From Calothrix sp. NIES-2100 (GTDB taxonomy: Bacteria > Cyanobacteriota > Cyanobacteriia > Cyanobacteriales > Nostocaceae), in the NCBI RefSeq assembly GCF_002368195.1, contig NZ_AP018178.1, positions 3,182,791 through 3,246,790 on the forward strand: DNA of 64,000 nt. Reading direction: 5' to 3'. Shown here one piece after another: positions 55,727 through 64,000 of this stretch. Each line of letters begins with the position of its first letter. The stretch's first letter is position 1. Under the pieces are notes generated by a model that was not told the DNA's origin, made no database searches, and was given only the letters and a program-made list of their open reading frames with translations. Made by a program: the position numbers and the translations under genes.

Positions 55727-56056
55727 CTATTTCATCAGCTTGAGAATTTGGTGTGTAGAATCTTCTTTGGCTAGAGAAGTGCGATCGCGTCCCCAACCAA
55801 CATTTCTCCGGTAGCTTCCTAAAAGTTCAGCCTCTTTCAGTAATTGTTCATCAATAGAATCTAGAGGATCAACTTGTGGTGCAACATACAAAGCATCCAC
55901 CGGACAGTACAATTCACACATGAAACAGGTTTGACAATCACTCTGTCTAGCAATAGTAGGTGGTGCATCTGGTACTTTGTCAAAAACGTTTGTCGGGCAA
56001 ACATTCACGCAAATATTACATTGAATACACCGCGACGCGCTGACTAACTCAATCAT
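55727..56056 (-). CDS. Two-cluster [4Fe-4S] ferredoxin
   Basis: A 109-residue soluble ferredoxin with two complete cluster motifs: Cys10-13-16-20 followed by Pro (CIQCNICVNVCP) and Cys41-44-47-51 followed by Pro (CQTCFMCELYCP). A 45-residue tail follows (SIDEQLLKEAELLGSYRRN). It lies 104 bases after the flavoprotein gene in the same direction and should pass electrons to or from it, as the beta subunit does in APS reductase. The tail is shorter than in AprB. Confidence 0.88.
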   Translation of the reverse strand: MIELVSASRCIQCNICVNVCPTNVFDKVPDAPPTIARQSDCQTCFMCELYCPVDALYVAPQVDPLDSIDEQLLKEAELLGSYRRNVGWGRDRTSLAKEDSTHQILKLMK

Positions 56057-56160
56057 ACAATTTTGGATTTTCGATTTTAGATTGAAGAATGAGGCGCATT
56101 AGTCAAGAACTCCAATCTTTCTCTCTGCGCCTCTGCGCCTCTGCGTGAGAAAAAAAACAA

Positions 56161-57795
56161 TCAAGAAGACGCGCCTACCAATTCTTGTTGTCTCCCTAAT
56201 CCCTCACTTCTCACCCAAACTTCATCCAACCCACCACTAACTAAATAATGTTGCTGGCTAGCATCCATTTCTGGAAAATCCAGATGCTTGTGCATACCGC
56301 GAGTTTCTTTCCGTTCTAAAGCACTACTATACATCCATCGCGCTGTAGCTACCATTGCCGCAGCTTCCCGCATCTGAATAATATTGCGCCCATCCCCAGC
56401 TTGACTAGTACGAATCTCTTGCCAGAGGTGATTTAATCTCTGCAATGATGCAGTCAAACCTTGTTCTTTACGGAACAAATTGCGATCGTACGGGAAAACT
56501 TCCGCTTGTGTGGCTTGGATAACTTCTCCCGCCTTGATTTGGTGTTGACTACCACTAATCAATCCCGCTTCACCAACAGCTTGCACAGAGCGCTGTGTTC
56601 CCCACTCACCCAAATTTTGGGCATACTCAGCCGCAGATTTACCCGCCCAGCAACCAGAAGATATCGCCCAAGCTGCATTGTGACTACCACCACCAGTAAA
56701 GCCACCACAAATTAATTCTCTAGTAGCCGCATCACCCGCCGCATAAAGTCCGGGAACTGATGCAGCGCAGGTAGAATCGACAATCCGAATTCCACCTGTA
56801 CCGCGTACTGTTCCTTCTAAACGCAAGGTGACGGGGAAACGTTGGTTAAAGGGATCAATCCCAGCGCGATCAAAAGGTAAGAAGAAATTCGGCTGTGCTT
56901 TGCGCATCTGTGCCTGTATTGCTTCATTCGCTTGATCCAAGATGGCATAAACAGGTTGTGTCAACAGCGTTTGGGCAATCACTGAACGCCCTCGTTGAGA
57001 ACCTGCACCAGGTATTGGTGTACCATCTTCGTATGTGAAAGTTGCCCAGTTATAAAACAGGGTTTTGGTAACCGAAGAAAAGGCGGGAGAGATGCCATAA
57101 GCATTAGAAAACTCCATCCCTGACATCTCTGCACCCGCTTCTGCTGCCATGAGGTATCCATCCCCAGTCAGGACATTGCAACCTAAGGCTTTACTCAAGA
57201 AAGCACAACCACCTGTTGCAATGATTACTCCACCTGCACGTACAACCCATTGCTTGCCTGTTTGGCGGTTAATTCCAGTTGCACCAGCAACAGCACCTTC
57301 TGCGTCTACTAATAATTGCAAGGCAGGGCTATTGTCTAAAATTGTTACCCCCACCCGCTTGATTTGCTTCCGCATCAGGCGCATATATTCTGGACCCTGG
57401 AGACTACGCCGATAGGGTTTTCCCTCGTCATCAACAGGAAAAGGATAACCCCATTCTGCTAATAGGTTGACGTTGGTATAAGTCTGATTCAATACCTGAT
57501 CCATCCAGGTACGATTGGCTAAAAATCCCCCCAAAGATTCCCGACTGGCTTTTGCAGCTTCTCTCGCTTCAGCATCAGGTGGTACATACCACACACCATT
57601 ACCGGATGCTGCTGCACAGCCACTTGTACCACAGTAGCCTTTATCGACCAAAACTACCTTTGCACCAGCAGATGCAGCACTCCAAGCAGCCCAAGTACCA
57701 GCGGGGCCACCTCCAATTACTAGAACATCTGTTTGCAAGTTATGGTCAACATCAATAGTAGATGAACTCTGCGATCGCCAATGGGGACTACTCAT
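56161..57795 (-). CDS. AprA/FrdA-like FAD flavoprotein
   Basis: A 544-residue flavoprotein of the fumarate reductase/succinate dehydrogenase/APS reductase alpha family. The FAD-binding motif VLVIGGGPAGTWAAW is at about residues 24-38, followed by GYCGTSGCAAASGNG. The second FAD motif is VPGLYAAGDAATRELICGGF (about 350-369). The C-terminal helical domain (about 445-530, RLNHLWQEIRTS and AAAMVATARWMYSSALERKETRG) is present. The ferredoxin gene is next in the operon and sulfonate-binding genes are nearby, so a role in sulfur metabolism is inferred. It starts MSSPHWRSQS. Confidence 0.85.
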   Translation of the reverse strand: MSSPHWRSQSSSTIDVDHNLQTDVLVIGGGPAGTWAAWSAASAGAKVVLVDKGYCGTSGCAAASGNGVWYVPPDAEAREAAKASRESLGGFLANRTWMDQVLNQTYTNVNLLAEWGYPFPVDDEGKPYRRSLQGPEYMRLMRKQIKRVGVTILDNSPALQLLVDAEGAVAGATGINRQTGKQWVVRAGGVIIATGGCAFLSKALGCNVLTGDGYLMAAEAGAEMSGMEFSNAYGISPAFSSVTKTLFYNWATFTYEDGTPIPGAGSQRGRSVIAQTLLTQPVYAILDQANEAIQAQMRKAQPNFFLPFDRAGIDPFNQRFPVTLRLEGTVRGTGGIRIVDSTCAASVPGLYAAGDAATRELICGGFTGGGSHNAAWAISSGCWAGKSAAEYAQNLGEWGTQRSVQAVGEAGLISGSQHQIKAGEVIQATQAEVFPYDRNLFRKEQGLTASLQRLNHLWQEIRTSQAGDGRNIIQMREAAAMVATARWMYSSALERKETRGMHKHLDFPEMDASQQHYLVSGGLDEVWVRSEGLGRQQELVGASS

Positions 57796-58333
57796 TGAAT
57801 TCCTCGCCTCAATATTTAAACTTAAGAACTACAGAAAAACTTGGATAATTACACAATCAATACACCAATTTATAACTGCAACTATGGTCATTAGATACAG
57901 TTGATAAATGCATATTTTTGCAGCACTGGTATTTACAATACCATAAAATACGGTTACTCGGTCAAGTTACTGTATTTATTTTCAATTAAAGCCTTGCATA
58001 ATTTTTTCAAAAAATCAAGAGGGAGTTTTATCAAACTTCCAAATCTCAAGAAAAAGCTGAGTTTTTCAGGATTAACATCAGAAAATTACTGCCTAAAGCT
58101 GCATATTTTGCCTAAAATAGGCTTATTATCGCTGTTTTATCTATTTGCGTAAAATATTAAATATCAGCTTAAATTTATGAATTTTTATAAAAAATATATT
58201 GCGTAGTAAGCACTTCAGTGCTGTTCCCAATGGGCTTTTAAGCACTAAAGTGCTGATTACAAGTTTGTGCTTCAGCACTTTCAAAGGTGCTGTTTTTAAG
58301 CACTAAAGTGCTGACTACAGGTTTTTACATAAA
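57796..58333. other. Intergenic region with AGCACTAAAGTGCT repeats
   Basis: An AT-rich stretch (57800-58190) upstream of the flavoprotein gene is followed by four copies of an AGCACTTCAGTGCT/AGCACTAAAGTGCT hairpin. The 83-residue plus frame at 57901 lacks features and a ribosome site. Confidence 0.6.
58204..58320. repeat. Cluster of AAGCACTAAAGTGCTGACTAC hairpins
   Basis: Palindromic units at about 58207-58221, 58239-58254, 58267-58291 and 58298-58313, each followed by a GATTACA or GACTACA-like tail. The related GGACTGAAGTCCTGACTAC unit occurs at 38147 and 63329. Confidence 0.8.
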
Positions 58334-59374
58334 TTATGGCGCTGGATTGGGATAACGTGTATGAACTGCGTCTAACTCTGCTAAAATCTCTGGGTTAAGA
58401 ACTACATTTACACTGTCGATGTTTTCTTGTAGTTGTTGTAGTGATGTAGCACCAATAATTGTGCTACTCACAAACCAGCGACTCCGCACAAAAGCTAAAG
58501 CTAATTGAGCAGGTGTTAAATTATGTTTTTTAGCAATTTCTACATAAGCTGCTACAGCTTCATTGACATTTTGTTTGAGATAACGTTGTCCAAAACCTTG
58601 AAATAGAGACAAGCGGGTATTTTCTGGTTTGCTACCTTCTATATACTTACCTGATAACAAACCAAACCCAAGCGGACTGTAGGCGAGTAAACCAACATTT
58701 GTGTAATGCGAAACTTCTGCTAAACCGGAATCAAACACGCGATTTAGCAAATTATAAGCATTTTGAATTGAGATTACTTTCGGTAATCCTAACTTTTTAG
58801 CAGCATGAACAAACTTAGTCACACCCCAAGGAGTTTCATTACTCAAACCTATATAGCGGACTTTACCTGCTTTGATTACTTCTGCAAAGGCTGCTAATTG
58901 TTCAGAAAAGGCTACAGTTTCCCGTTCCAACTCCGGTTTATACTCTGTCTGACCAAAGGTGGGAACATAGCGATCAGGCCAATGAATTTGGTACAAATCG
59001 ATAAAATCTGTTTGCAATCGCTTCAAACTATCATCTACCGCCTGCTGAACATTCTTACTATCAATTTTGATATTTCCATCTCGCAGCCAATTAATTGGAC
59101 GACCGGGCCCAGCAATTTTGGTAGCAACTATCAGTTGATCTCGCTGCTGTTTTTTCAACCATTCGCCAATGTAAGCTTCGGTTTTTCCTTGGGTTTCGCC
59201 GCGAGGGGGTACTGGGTACATTTCCGCCGTATCAATAAAATTGACCCCTTGGGCTATAGCATAGTCTAACTGTTGATGGGCTTCTTCAATAGTATTTTGC
59301 TGCCCGTAAGTCATGGTTCCTAAACAAATTTCCGAAACCCTTAAGTCACTGTCGCCGAGTTGGTTGTACTTCAT
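58334..59374 (-). CDS. Aldo/keto reductase
   Basis: A 346-residue NADPH-dependent (alpha/beta)8 oxidoreductase of the Tas/YajO-like subgroup. The catalytic tetrad is visible: Asp in NFIDTAEMYP with Tyr (about residues 45-54), Lys in VATKIAGPG (about 83) and His in YQIHWPDRY (about 127). The NADPH-site segment STIIGATSLQQLQENI is near the C-terminus. Physiological substrate is unknown. It starts MKYNQLGDSD and is divergent from the porin gene. Confidence 0.93.
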   Translation of the reverse strand: MKYNQLGDSDLRVSEICLGTMTYGQQNTIEEAHQQLDYAIAQGVNFIDTAEMYPVPPRGETQGKTEAYIGEWLKKQQRDQLIVATKIAGPGRPINWLRDGNIKIDSKNVQQAVDDSLKRLQTDFIDLYQIHWPDRYVPTFGQTEYKPELERETVAFSEQLAAFAEVIKAGKVRYIGLSNETPWGVTKFVHAAKKLGLPKVISIQNAYNLLNRVFDSGLAEVSHYTNVGLLAYSPLGFGLLSGKYIEGSKPENTRLSLFQGFGQRYLKQNVNEAVAAYVEIAKKHNLTPAQLALAFVRSRWFVSSTIIGATSLQQLQENIDSVNVVLNPEILAELDAVHTRYPNPAP

Positions 59375-59910
59375 AGTTGTGGAACTAATTCTCTTAGTTA
59401 CTTGGGCAAATCTTCAAGTAATAAAACGCCAAATCTAAATAAAATACAAAAAAACTACCGATTTAGCGTAGTTAATATCTAGGATACGTATATTACCAGA
59501 GATTAATCATCGTCACAAGTTTATTTATTATTTTGATAAATATATATATTGTGTGTAGCCAAAAATACTATACCCCTACAGTTTTTCTGGAATACTTGTA
59601 TCTAGTAAGATAAAAGTACTATAATTCGACCGAATTACCGGAGTATGCAAAAATAAGGTAGTTTAGTCCCTGCCAGAGATTGCTTTTCTCTTACCTAATT
59701 TCCTGACTCTCAGAGAAAAAAATAAAGATTTCTTGAAGAACTATCAGATGAAAATCTGAAGTCTGAATAGCTATTCAACAGCAATCTTGACGGCTTCATT
59801 GCATTACCTGGAGAGAATTTCCAGAAATTTACGAATGCTGATGTCATCTGGCTGATGCGGAGAAAATTGCCAAATATTTGTCCTAGACCGAAATTGTGTG
59901 TTCTATCAAA
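59375..59910. other. Intergenic region between divergent aldo/keto reductase and porin genes
   Basis: No gene is seen. AT-rich sequence with both promoters. A possible extended leader for the porin lies at 59640-59910 (untranslated). No Fur box could be assigned with confidence. Confidence 0.45.
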
Positions 59911-61704
59911 ATGAAAAAAATTTTTGGGAATTCATTGCTAGCTTTACCAACGTTTCTAGTGCTGTTTTTATTAGCAGCCAGCGCGAAAACTCTTGCTCAA
60001 GAAGTACCTGTACAAAAAGAGGCAGAAACTTCATCACAGACATTACCGCCTGGGAACAAAACTGTAGTTGAGGCTGATTTAACAGCCCCAGCCAAGACAG
60101 CACCCTTGAGTCCCATCGCACAAGTTCCAGTTGTACAACCCACCGTCCCAACACCCAATGACGACCTAGGACAAGTCACCTCTGTCTCCCAACTATCTGA
60201 TGTTCAGCCTACAGATTGGGCATTCCAAGCCCTACAGTCTCTAGTTGAGCGCTATGGCGTAATTGCTGGATATCCCGATGGCACATTTAAAGGAAACCGG
60301 GCCCTGACACGCTATGAATTTGCCGCCGGTTTAAATGTAGCCCTTGATAGACTTAACGAATTAATTGCAACTAGCACTGCTGAGTTAGTTAGGCGGGAAG
60401 ACTTAGAAACCCTCAAAAAGCTGCAAGAACAATTTGCTGCTGAACTCGCAACTTTGCGAGGAAGAGTAGACTCTCTCGAAGCCCGTTCTGCCAAGTTAGA
60501 AGCCACGCAATTTTCCACAACTACCAAACTGCAAGGGCTGGCACAATTCTTTATCGCTGATAGTTTTGGTAATCGTGTCGGTAATAATAGAGATAATACC
60601 AATACTTTTTTAAGCTACCGTGCAACCCTCGCTCTCCAAACTAGCTTTACTGGCAAAGACCAGTTGACAACTAGCTTAACAGCATCTAACTTTGTGGCTT
60701 TTGGAGGTGCGACTGTTGTTGGAGGGACACCTTTAACGGGAACTAACCAAACCCGATTTAATACAGAAAGAACCACTAGTTATGCAGCAGACAGTAATCT
60801 TTATCTTGATAGATTGTTCTATCGCTTCCCATTCGGGAAAAACACTACCGTCTGGGTAGGTGCCAGGGCGCTGCAACCGGTGACTTTTGCGCCTACTCTC
60901 AATCCCTTAGTTGGTAATGCCCAAACTGGTACCCTCTCAAGATTTGGACTCTTCAACCCTGTGATTTACCGACCTGGTTTTGATGGTGCTGGTTTAGCTT
61001 TTGCCCATAAATTTAGCAATCAACTTCAACTCAACGCAGGTTATATCGTAGATGATGCTCTAGGTAGTAATCCTGGGGGAAACGCCACCAATACAGGAGG
61101 ATTGTTTGGTAATTCATACGAAGCACTGGCGCAGTTAACCTTCACCCCCAGCCGCAGTCTAGATATTAGTTTCGCCTACGCCCGCAAATACTTCCCTACC
61201 CCGGTTTCTCCTGGCCCCAACGGTTCAGTAGTTGTCGCCCCTGGGTCTGGTTATAACATCACTGGTGGTACAGGTACGGCTAACGCTGGTCGTCCTTTTG
61301 GTTTAGCACCCACTTCATCTGATAACTTTGGGTTGCAATTTAACTGGAAACCTAGTAATGCTTTCCATATAGGTGGTTGGTTTGGTTATACACAAGCCCA
61401 TCAAGAAGGTACTAGTAATGATGCTAGTATCATTAACGCGGCGCTGACTCTGGCACTGCCAGATTTAGGCAAAAAAGGTAATCTAGCTGGGTTTGTCTTT
61501 GGTATACCACCAAAAGTTACTAGCAATGATGTAGCTACTCGCAGAGACAATGACACCTCTTTTCATATAGAGGGTTTTTACACATACAGGGTGAATGACA
61601 ATATTAGTGTGACTCCAACGTTGTTTGTCATTACTAACCCAGAGGCTAATTCTGCTAATGATCCGATTTGGGTAGGCGCTCTCCGTACTACCTTTACTTT
61701 CTAA
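59911..61704 (+). CDS. SLH-OprB iron-uptake-type porin
   Basis: A 597-residue outer-membrane protein (start MKKIFGNSLL at 59911; a GTG five codons upstream is possible). A signal peptide ends near TLAQEVP. An SLH domain at about residues 90-150 (PTDWAFQALQSLVERYGVI, then GYPDGTFKGNRALTRYEFAAG) binds the peptidoglycan layer. A coiled coil follows (about 165-205). The rest is a beta-barrel of the carbohydrate-selective OprB type ending LRTTFTF with a terminal Phe. In cyanobacteria such porins are linked to iron and small solute uptake. It precedes an SsuA-like gene, suggesting a shared uptake role. Confidence 0.93.
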   Translation: MKKIFGNSLLALPTFLVLFLLAASAKTLAQEVPVQKEAETSSQTLPPGNKTVVEADLTAPAKTAPLSPIAQVPVVQPTVPTPNDDLGQVTSVSQLSDVQPTDWAFQALQSLVERYGVIAGYPDGTFKGNRALTRYEFAAGLNVALDRLNELIATSTAELVRREDLETLKKLQEQFAAELATLRGRVDSLEARSAKLEATQFSTTTKLQGLAQFFIADSFGNRVGNNRDNTNTFLSYRATLALQTSFTGKDQLTTSLTASNFVAFGGATVVGGTPLTGTNQTRFNTERTTSYAADSNLYLDRLFYRFPFGKNTTVWVGARALQPVTFAPTLNPLVGNAQTGTLSRFGLFNPVIYRPGFDGAGLAFAHKFSNQLQLNAGYIVDDALGSNPGGNATNTGGLFGNSYEALAQLTFTPSRSLDISFAYARKYFPTPVSPGPNGSVVVAPGSGYNITGGTGTANAGRPFGLAPTSSDNFGLQFNWKPSNAFHIGGWFGYTQAHQEGTSNDASIINAALTLALPDLGKKGNLAGFVFGIPPKVTSNDVATRRDNDTSFHIEGFYTYRVNDNISVTPTLFVITNPEANSANDPIWVGALRTTFTF

Positions 61705-61888
61705 CAGAATACTATTTAACGCGATGTGCGATCGCTGTTTACTGTTCTTCGCAACAGTATGACACCAAAATCTTCAGACGGTGCGTTACTGACTCCATCC
61801 TAACGCACTCTACAAATACTAGAAGTTTAAAATACGGTAAATTGATAGATTTATTGTATGATTATAAATCTCAGATAGGTAAATTCTG

Positions 61889-62989
61889 ATGATTAGTTCA
61901 ATTTTTCAACGATTGATTGCGGCATGGAAGAGATTTTGGGTTTCTCACTTTGCGCGTCAAAACAGGTTCTTATGGGTTATACCTCTTCCTGTTGCTGGGG
62001 CTTTCATTACTGGATTATGTCTCAGTTTATTATTTACAGCTTGCACAGCCAATAATTCCAGCAACAATACTGCTAATTCTGCTAATAATTCCCATCAAAA
62101 CAAAGCATCAGTAGTCAAATTTGGTTATCAAAAATCGGCAATTCTGCTCAAGAGTAAAGGCATTTTAGAAAAGCGTTTACAACCTCAAGGTGTCTCTGTT
62201 GAGTGGATTGAATTTCCAGCCGGGCCACAGCTCTTAGAAGCAATGAATGTCGGTAGTATTGACTTTGGACATACCGGAGAATCACCACCAATTTTTGCCC
62301 AAGCTGCGGGAGCTTCATTAACTTACATTGCGGGAATTGCGCCTAGTCCTGCGGGTCAAGCTATTCTCCTTCCTCCAGATTCTCCGATTAAAACGGTAAC
62401 TGACTTGAAGGGTAAAAAAATTGCCTTTCAGAAAGGTTCTAGCGCTCATTATCTGCTGTTGCAAGTATTAGAAAAATTTGGTTTGAAATACAGTGATATT
62501 CAACCAATTTATCTACCACCGGCTGATGCACGCGCTGCATTAGTTAAGGGAAGCTTAGATGCTTGGGTAATTTGGGACCCATTTTATGCAGCCGCCCAAA
62601 AAGCCATCAATGCTCGTGTTTTGATTGATGGTACAGAAGTTAATAAACAAGGGGGATATTACTTAGCTAGTCGTAAATTTGCTACTGATAATCCAGAAAC
62701 AATTAAGTCAATCTTAGAGGAAATTAAAACCCTGGAAGATTGGTCTGATAAGCATCGGGATGAGGTAGCTTCTACACTCTCACCAGTGTTAGGTATTGAT
62801 TTAGAAACAATGCAAAAGGCTACACAGCGGAAGAAATTTGGCATTGTACCCATTGATAGTAACTTGATTACTCTACAGCAAAAAGTCGCTGATAAATTCT
62901 ATGAATTGAAATTGATTCCCAAACAGATTGATGTGAAGGAAGCAATGCTTTCACCAGAACAATATGCAGCTTTTTCACCAAAAATATAG
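61889..62989 (+). CDS. SsuA-like aliphatic sulfonate-binding protein
   Basis: A 366-residue ABC substrate-binding protein. A hydrophobic segment (about residues 28-50) ends in a lipobox-like LLFTAC with Cys52, so it is probably a lipoprotein. The body matches SsuA: KFGYQKSAILLKSKGILEKRL, FPAGPQLLEAMNVGSIDFGH, KIAFQKGSSAHYLLLQVLEK and the hallmark DAWVIWDPFYAAAQK. It would capture alkanesulfonates for import. The permease and ATPase are not in this window. It shares family with the broken gene at 54522-55556 but is not a close copy. Confidence 0.92.
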   Translation: MISSIFQRLIAAWKRFWVSHFARQNRFLWVIPLPVAGAFITGLCLSLLFTACTANNSSNNTANSANNSHQNKASVVKFGYQKSAILLKSKGILEKRLQPQGVSVEWIEFPAGPQLLEAMNVGSIDFGHTGESPPIFAQAAGASLTYIAGIAPSPAGQAILLPPDSPIKTVTDLKGKKIAFQKGSSAHYLLLQVLEKFGLKYSDIQPIYLPPADARAALVKGSLDAWVIWDPFYAAAQKAINARVLIDGTEVNKQGGYYLASRKFATDNPETIKSILEEIKTLEDWSDKHRDEVASTLSPVLGIDLETMQKATQRKKFGIVPIDSNLITLQQKVADKFYELKLIPKQIDVKEAMLSPEQYAAFSPKI

Positions 62990-63043
62990 GTGTGGCTCAG
63001 AAATATAGTAATCCTATTTAATTGGTGAAATCTTGCCTTATCC

Positions 63044-63076
63044 AGATCCCCGACTTTTTACAAAAGCAGGGGATCT
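63044..63076 (+). repeat. 33-bp hairpin repeat, copy 5 (one mismatch region)
   Basis: AGATCCCCGACTTTT-TAC-AAAAGCAGGGGATCT; outer arms are perfect with a mismatch near the centre. It lies 55 bases after the SsuA-like stop. Confidence 0.8.
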
Positions 63077-63328
63077 AAATTTTTATGAATGTATTTTTTG
63101 CAAAGGGATATCAAAACTACTTGATTTTCGCTGTTGTTTATGGGAAATTTTGATTAAAGTACTTTAAATTTTTAGGATTAACGTAGTTAAAAAATGCTGG
63201 GAAAAACCTGTTAGTTGTAGCTATGCGATCGCGCTTTGAGAAACAGCACTAAATCACTACAGCTAAAGTTACCTTCCAGTAGTACAATTCCAGATTTTAT
63301 CCCCAATGTAGTTGAGATAGTTCGTATT

Positions 63329-63344
63329 CAGGACTGAAGTCCTG
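63329..63344. repeat. CAGGACTGAAGTCCTG palindrome
   Basis: A perfect palindrome apart from its central AA-type spacer, followed by ACTACAAATTTTTT. The same unit is at 38145-38162. Confidence 0.75.
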
Positions 63345-63387
63345 ACTACAAATTTTTTATCTAATTCTTTGCCAGTGGAGACATCTC

Positions 63388-64000
63388 ATGTCAGTAGATC
63401 CCAATTCTCACCAAAGTTCCGAACAGGATGCTTTAGTTCCTCATGAAACACCCCAAGTTAAGCGACCCCGACGCTTCCTTGGTGGCGCTAGTAGACGCTC
63501 TTTTCTTGGGCGTGTCGGTTTGTTGACTACTAGTAGTGTGGTAGCTGGAGTTTTAGGTTCACCCATTACCTCCAAAAAGGGAGAAGACATTGTTCAGGCT
63601 GCCGAACCTGGGGTAAAGTCCGACCATAACAACTTACGGGAGAAAGCTTTTCAAGTCCGTACAACAGCAGCCAAGAATAATCGGGAAATTCCCATTCCTC
63701 CCCATCCCACCAATGGAGATGAGGCGAAATATGCCAACAAAATTGCTACAGATACACGCGGATTACCCCATAATCAGTTGGGCGAAGTGGATCTGAAGGC
63801 TTATCAATCTTTTATTAATGCCCTGAACTCTGGCGACCCCAACGAATATGAAAAAATCATCTTGGGTGGCAAACGGAAACTGGTACAACCACTCACACCA
63901 TTAGCAATTAGTTTGAGTGGGGTAAATACTTGCCAATTGGCGATTCCAGTACCCCCTACCCTCGATAGTGCAGAGCAAGCAGCGGAATTTCTGGAAATTG
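63388..64000 (+). CDS. Vanadium-dependent haloperoxidase-like protein, Tat-exported (partial, 3' cut by window)
   Basis: The first 204 codons of a gene that runs off the window end. The start is ATG at 63388 with GTGGAG seven bases upstream. The N-terminus carries a twin-arginine signal (SRRSFLGRVGLLTTSSVVAG, about residues 42-61), so it is exported folded. The following segment (ATDTRGLPHNQLGEVDLKAY, and LAISLSGVNTCQLAIPVPP) resembles the N-terminal region of cyanobacterial vanadium-dependent haloperoxidases of the PAP2 superfamily. The vanadate-binding residues would lie beyond the window, so the call rests on the N-terminal pattern only. Confidence 0.65.
   Translation, partial: MSVDPNSHQSSEQDALVPHETPQVKRPRRFLGGASRRSFLGRVGLLTTSSVVAGVLGSPITSKKGEDIVQAAEPGVKSDHNNLREKAFQVRTTAAKNNREIPIPPHPTNGDEAKYANKIATDTRGLPHNQLGEVDLKAYQSFINALNSGDPNEYEKIILGGKRKLVQPLTPLAISLSGVNTCQLAIPVPPTLDSAEQAAEFLEI

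Larger units (their letters stand above)
62990..63387. other. Intergenic region between SsuA-like and haloperoxidase-like genes
   Basis: No gene is seen. It holds a 33-bp hairpin repeat (63044-63076) and a GGACTGAAGTCC palindrome (63329-63344). Confidence 0.6.

Noticed and set aside
57901..58152. 83-residue plus-strand frame upstream of the flavoprotein gene
   Set aside because: AT-rich, no ribosome site, low-complexity Lys/Phe/Leu composition expected by chance in such DNA.

Overview
This window comes from a filamentous, most likely heterocyst-forming cyanobacterium (Nostoc/Calothrix/Tolypothrix type). The evidence is very frequent HIP1 octamers (GCGATCGC) inside genes, 7-bp tandem repeats (TCATTGG, TCATTTG, CAACAGT types) between genes, a DevB-DevC-DevA type exporter, and an uptake-hydrogenase-type hyp maturation cluster with the accessory genes found in N2-fixing cyanobacteria. 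No tRNA, rRNA, CRISPR array or intact insertion sequence was recognised.

Layout. 0.5-8.5 kb: a KAP-like P-loop ATPase, acetyl-CoA synthetase, a TPR lipoprotein-like protein, a MocA-like nucleotidyltransferase, a thioredoxin-fold-like exported protein and a DUF1624-type membrane protein. 9-12.5 kb: devB-devC-devA type ABC exporter operon. 12.5-26.5 kb: housekeeping and envelope genes (AEC transporter, M23 peptidase, ComFB-like protein, L,D-transpeptidase, ECF sigma factor plus anti-sigma factor, GGCT-like protein, leuS, Uma2 nuclease, HtrA protease, quinone-reductase-like MDR protein, ABM monooxygenase). 26.5-48 kb: hydrogenase maturation. On the minus strand, read from high to low coordinates: TPR protein, two tiny membrane proteins, a NifU/Rieske protein, [a giant plus-strand kinase], a second TPR paralogue, an NHL protein, hypF, hypC, hypD, a tautomerase, a small membrane protein, hypE, hypA, hypB and a His-rich lipoprotein. 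49-54.5 kb: pentapeptide-repeat protein, CadD-like transporter, DUF2808 protein, 2-hydroxyacid dehydrogenase, NIF3-like protein, small conserved protein. 54.5-64 kb: a sulfonate/sulfur-flavoured block with a broken SsuA-like binding protein, a two-cluster ferredoxin, an AprA-like flavoprotein, an aldo/keto reductase, an SLH-OprB iron-uptake-type porin, an intact SsuA-like binding protein and the start of a Tat-exported vanadium-haloperoxidase-like protein that runs off the window.

The most notable points are: (1) the 2104-residue hybrid histidine kinase inside the hyp region has a first GAF domain carrying a DPCF motif and a second Cys exactly 28 residues later, the layout of a DXCF cyanobacteriochrome, so a bilin photosensor may sit divergently from the hydrogenase-maturation genes, flanked by duplicated TPR genes; (2) one small palindromic repeat family (GCGATGTCTAYGAC...) has inserted in frame into two genes, adding 7 residues between two PAS domains of that kinase and creating a single in-frame TAG in the SsuA-like gene; (3) a 33-bp hairpin repeat sits just after several plus-strand genes and looks like a mobile or recruited terminator; (4) a ferredoxin/flavoprotein pair resembling APS reductase is clustered with sulfonate-binding proteins. 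Functions are assigned from recognised motifs and family memory only; no database search was run.
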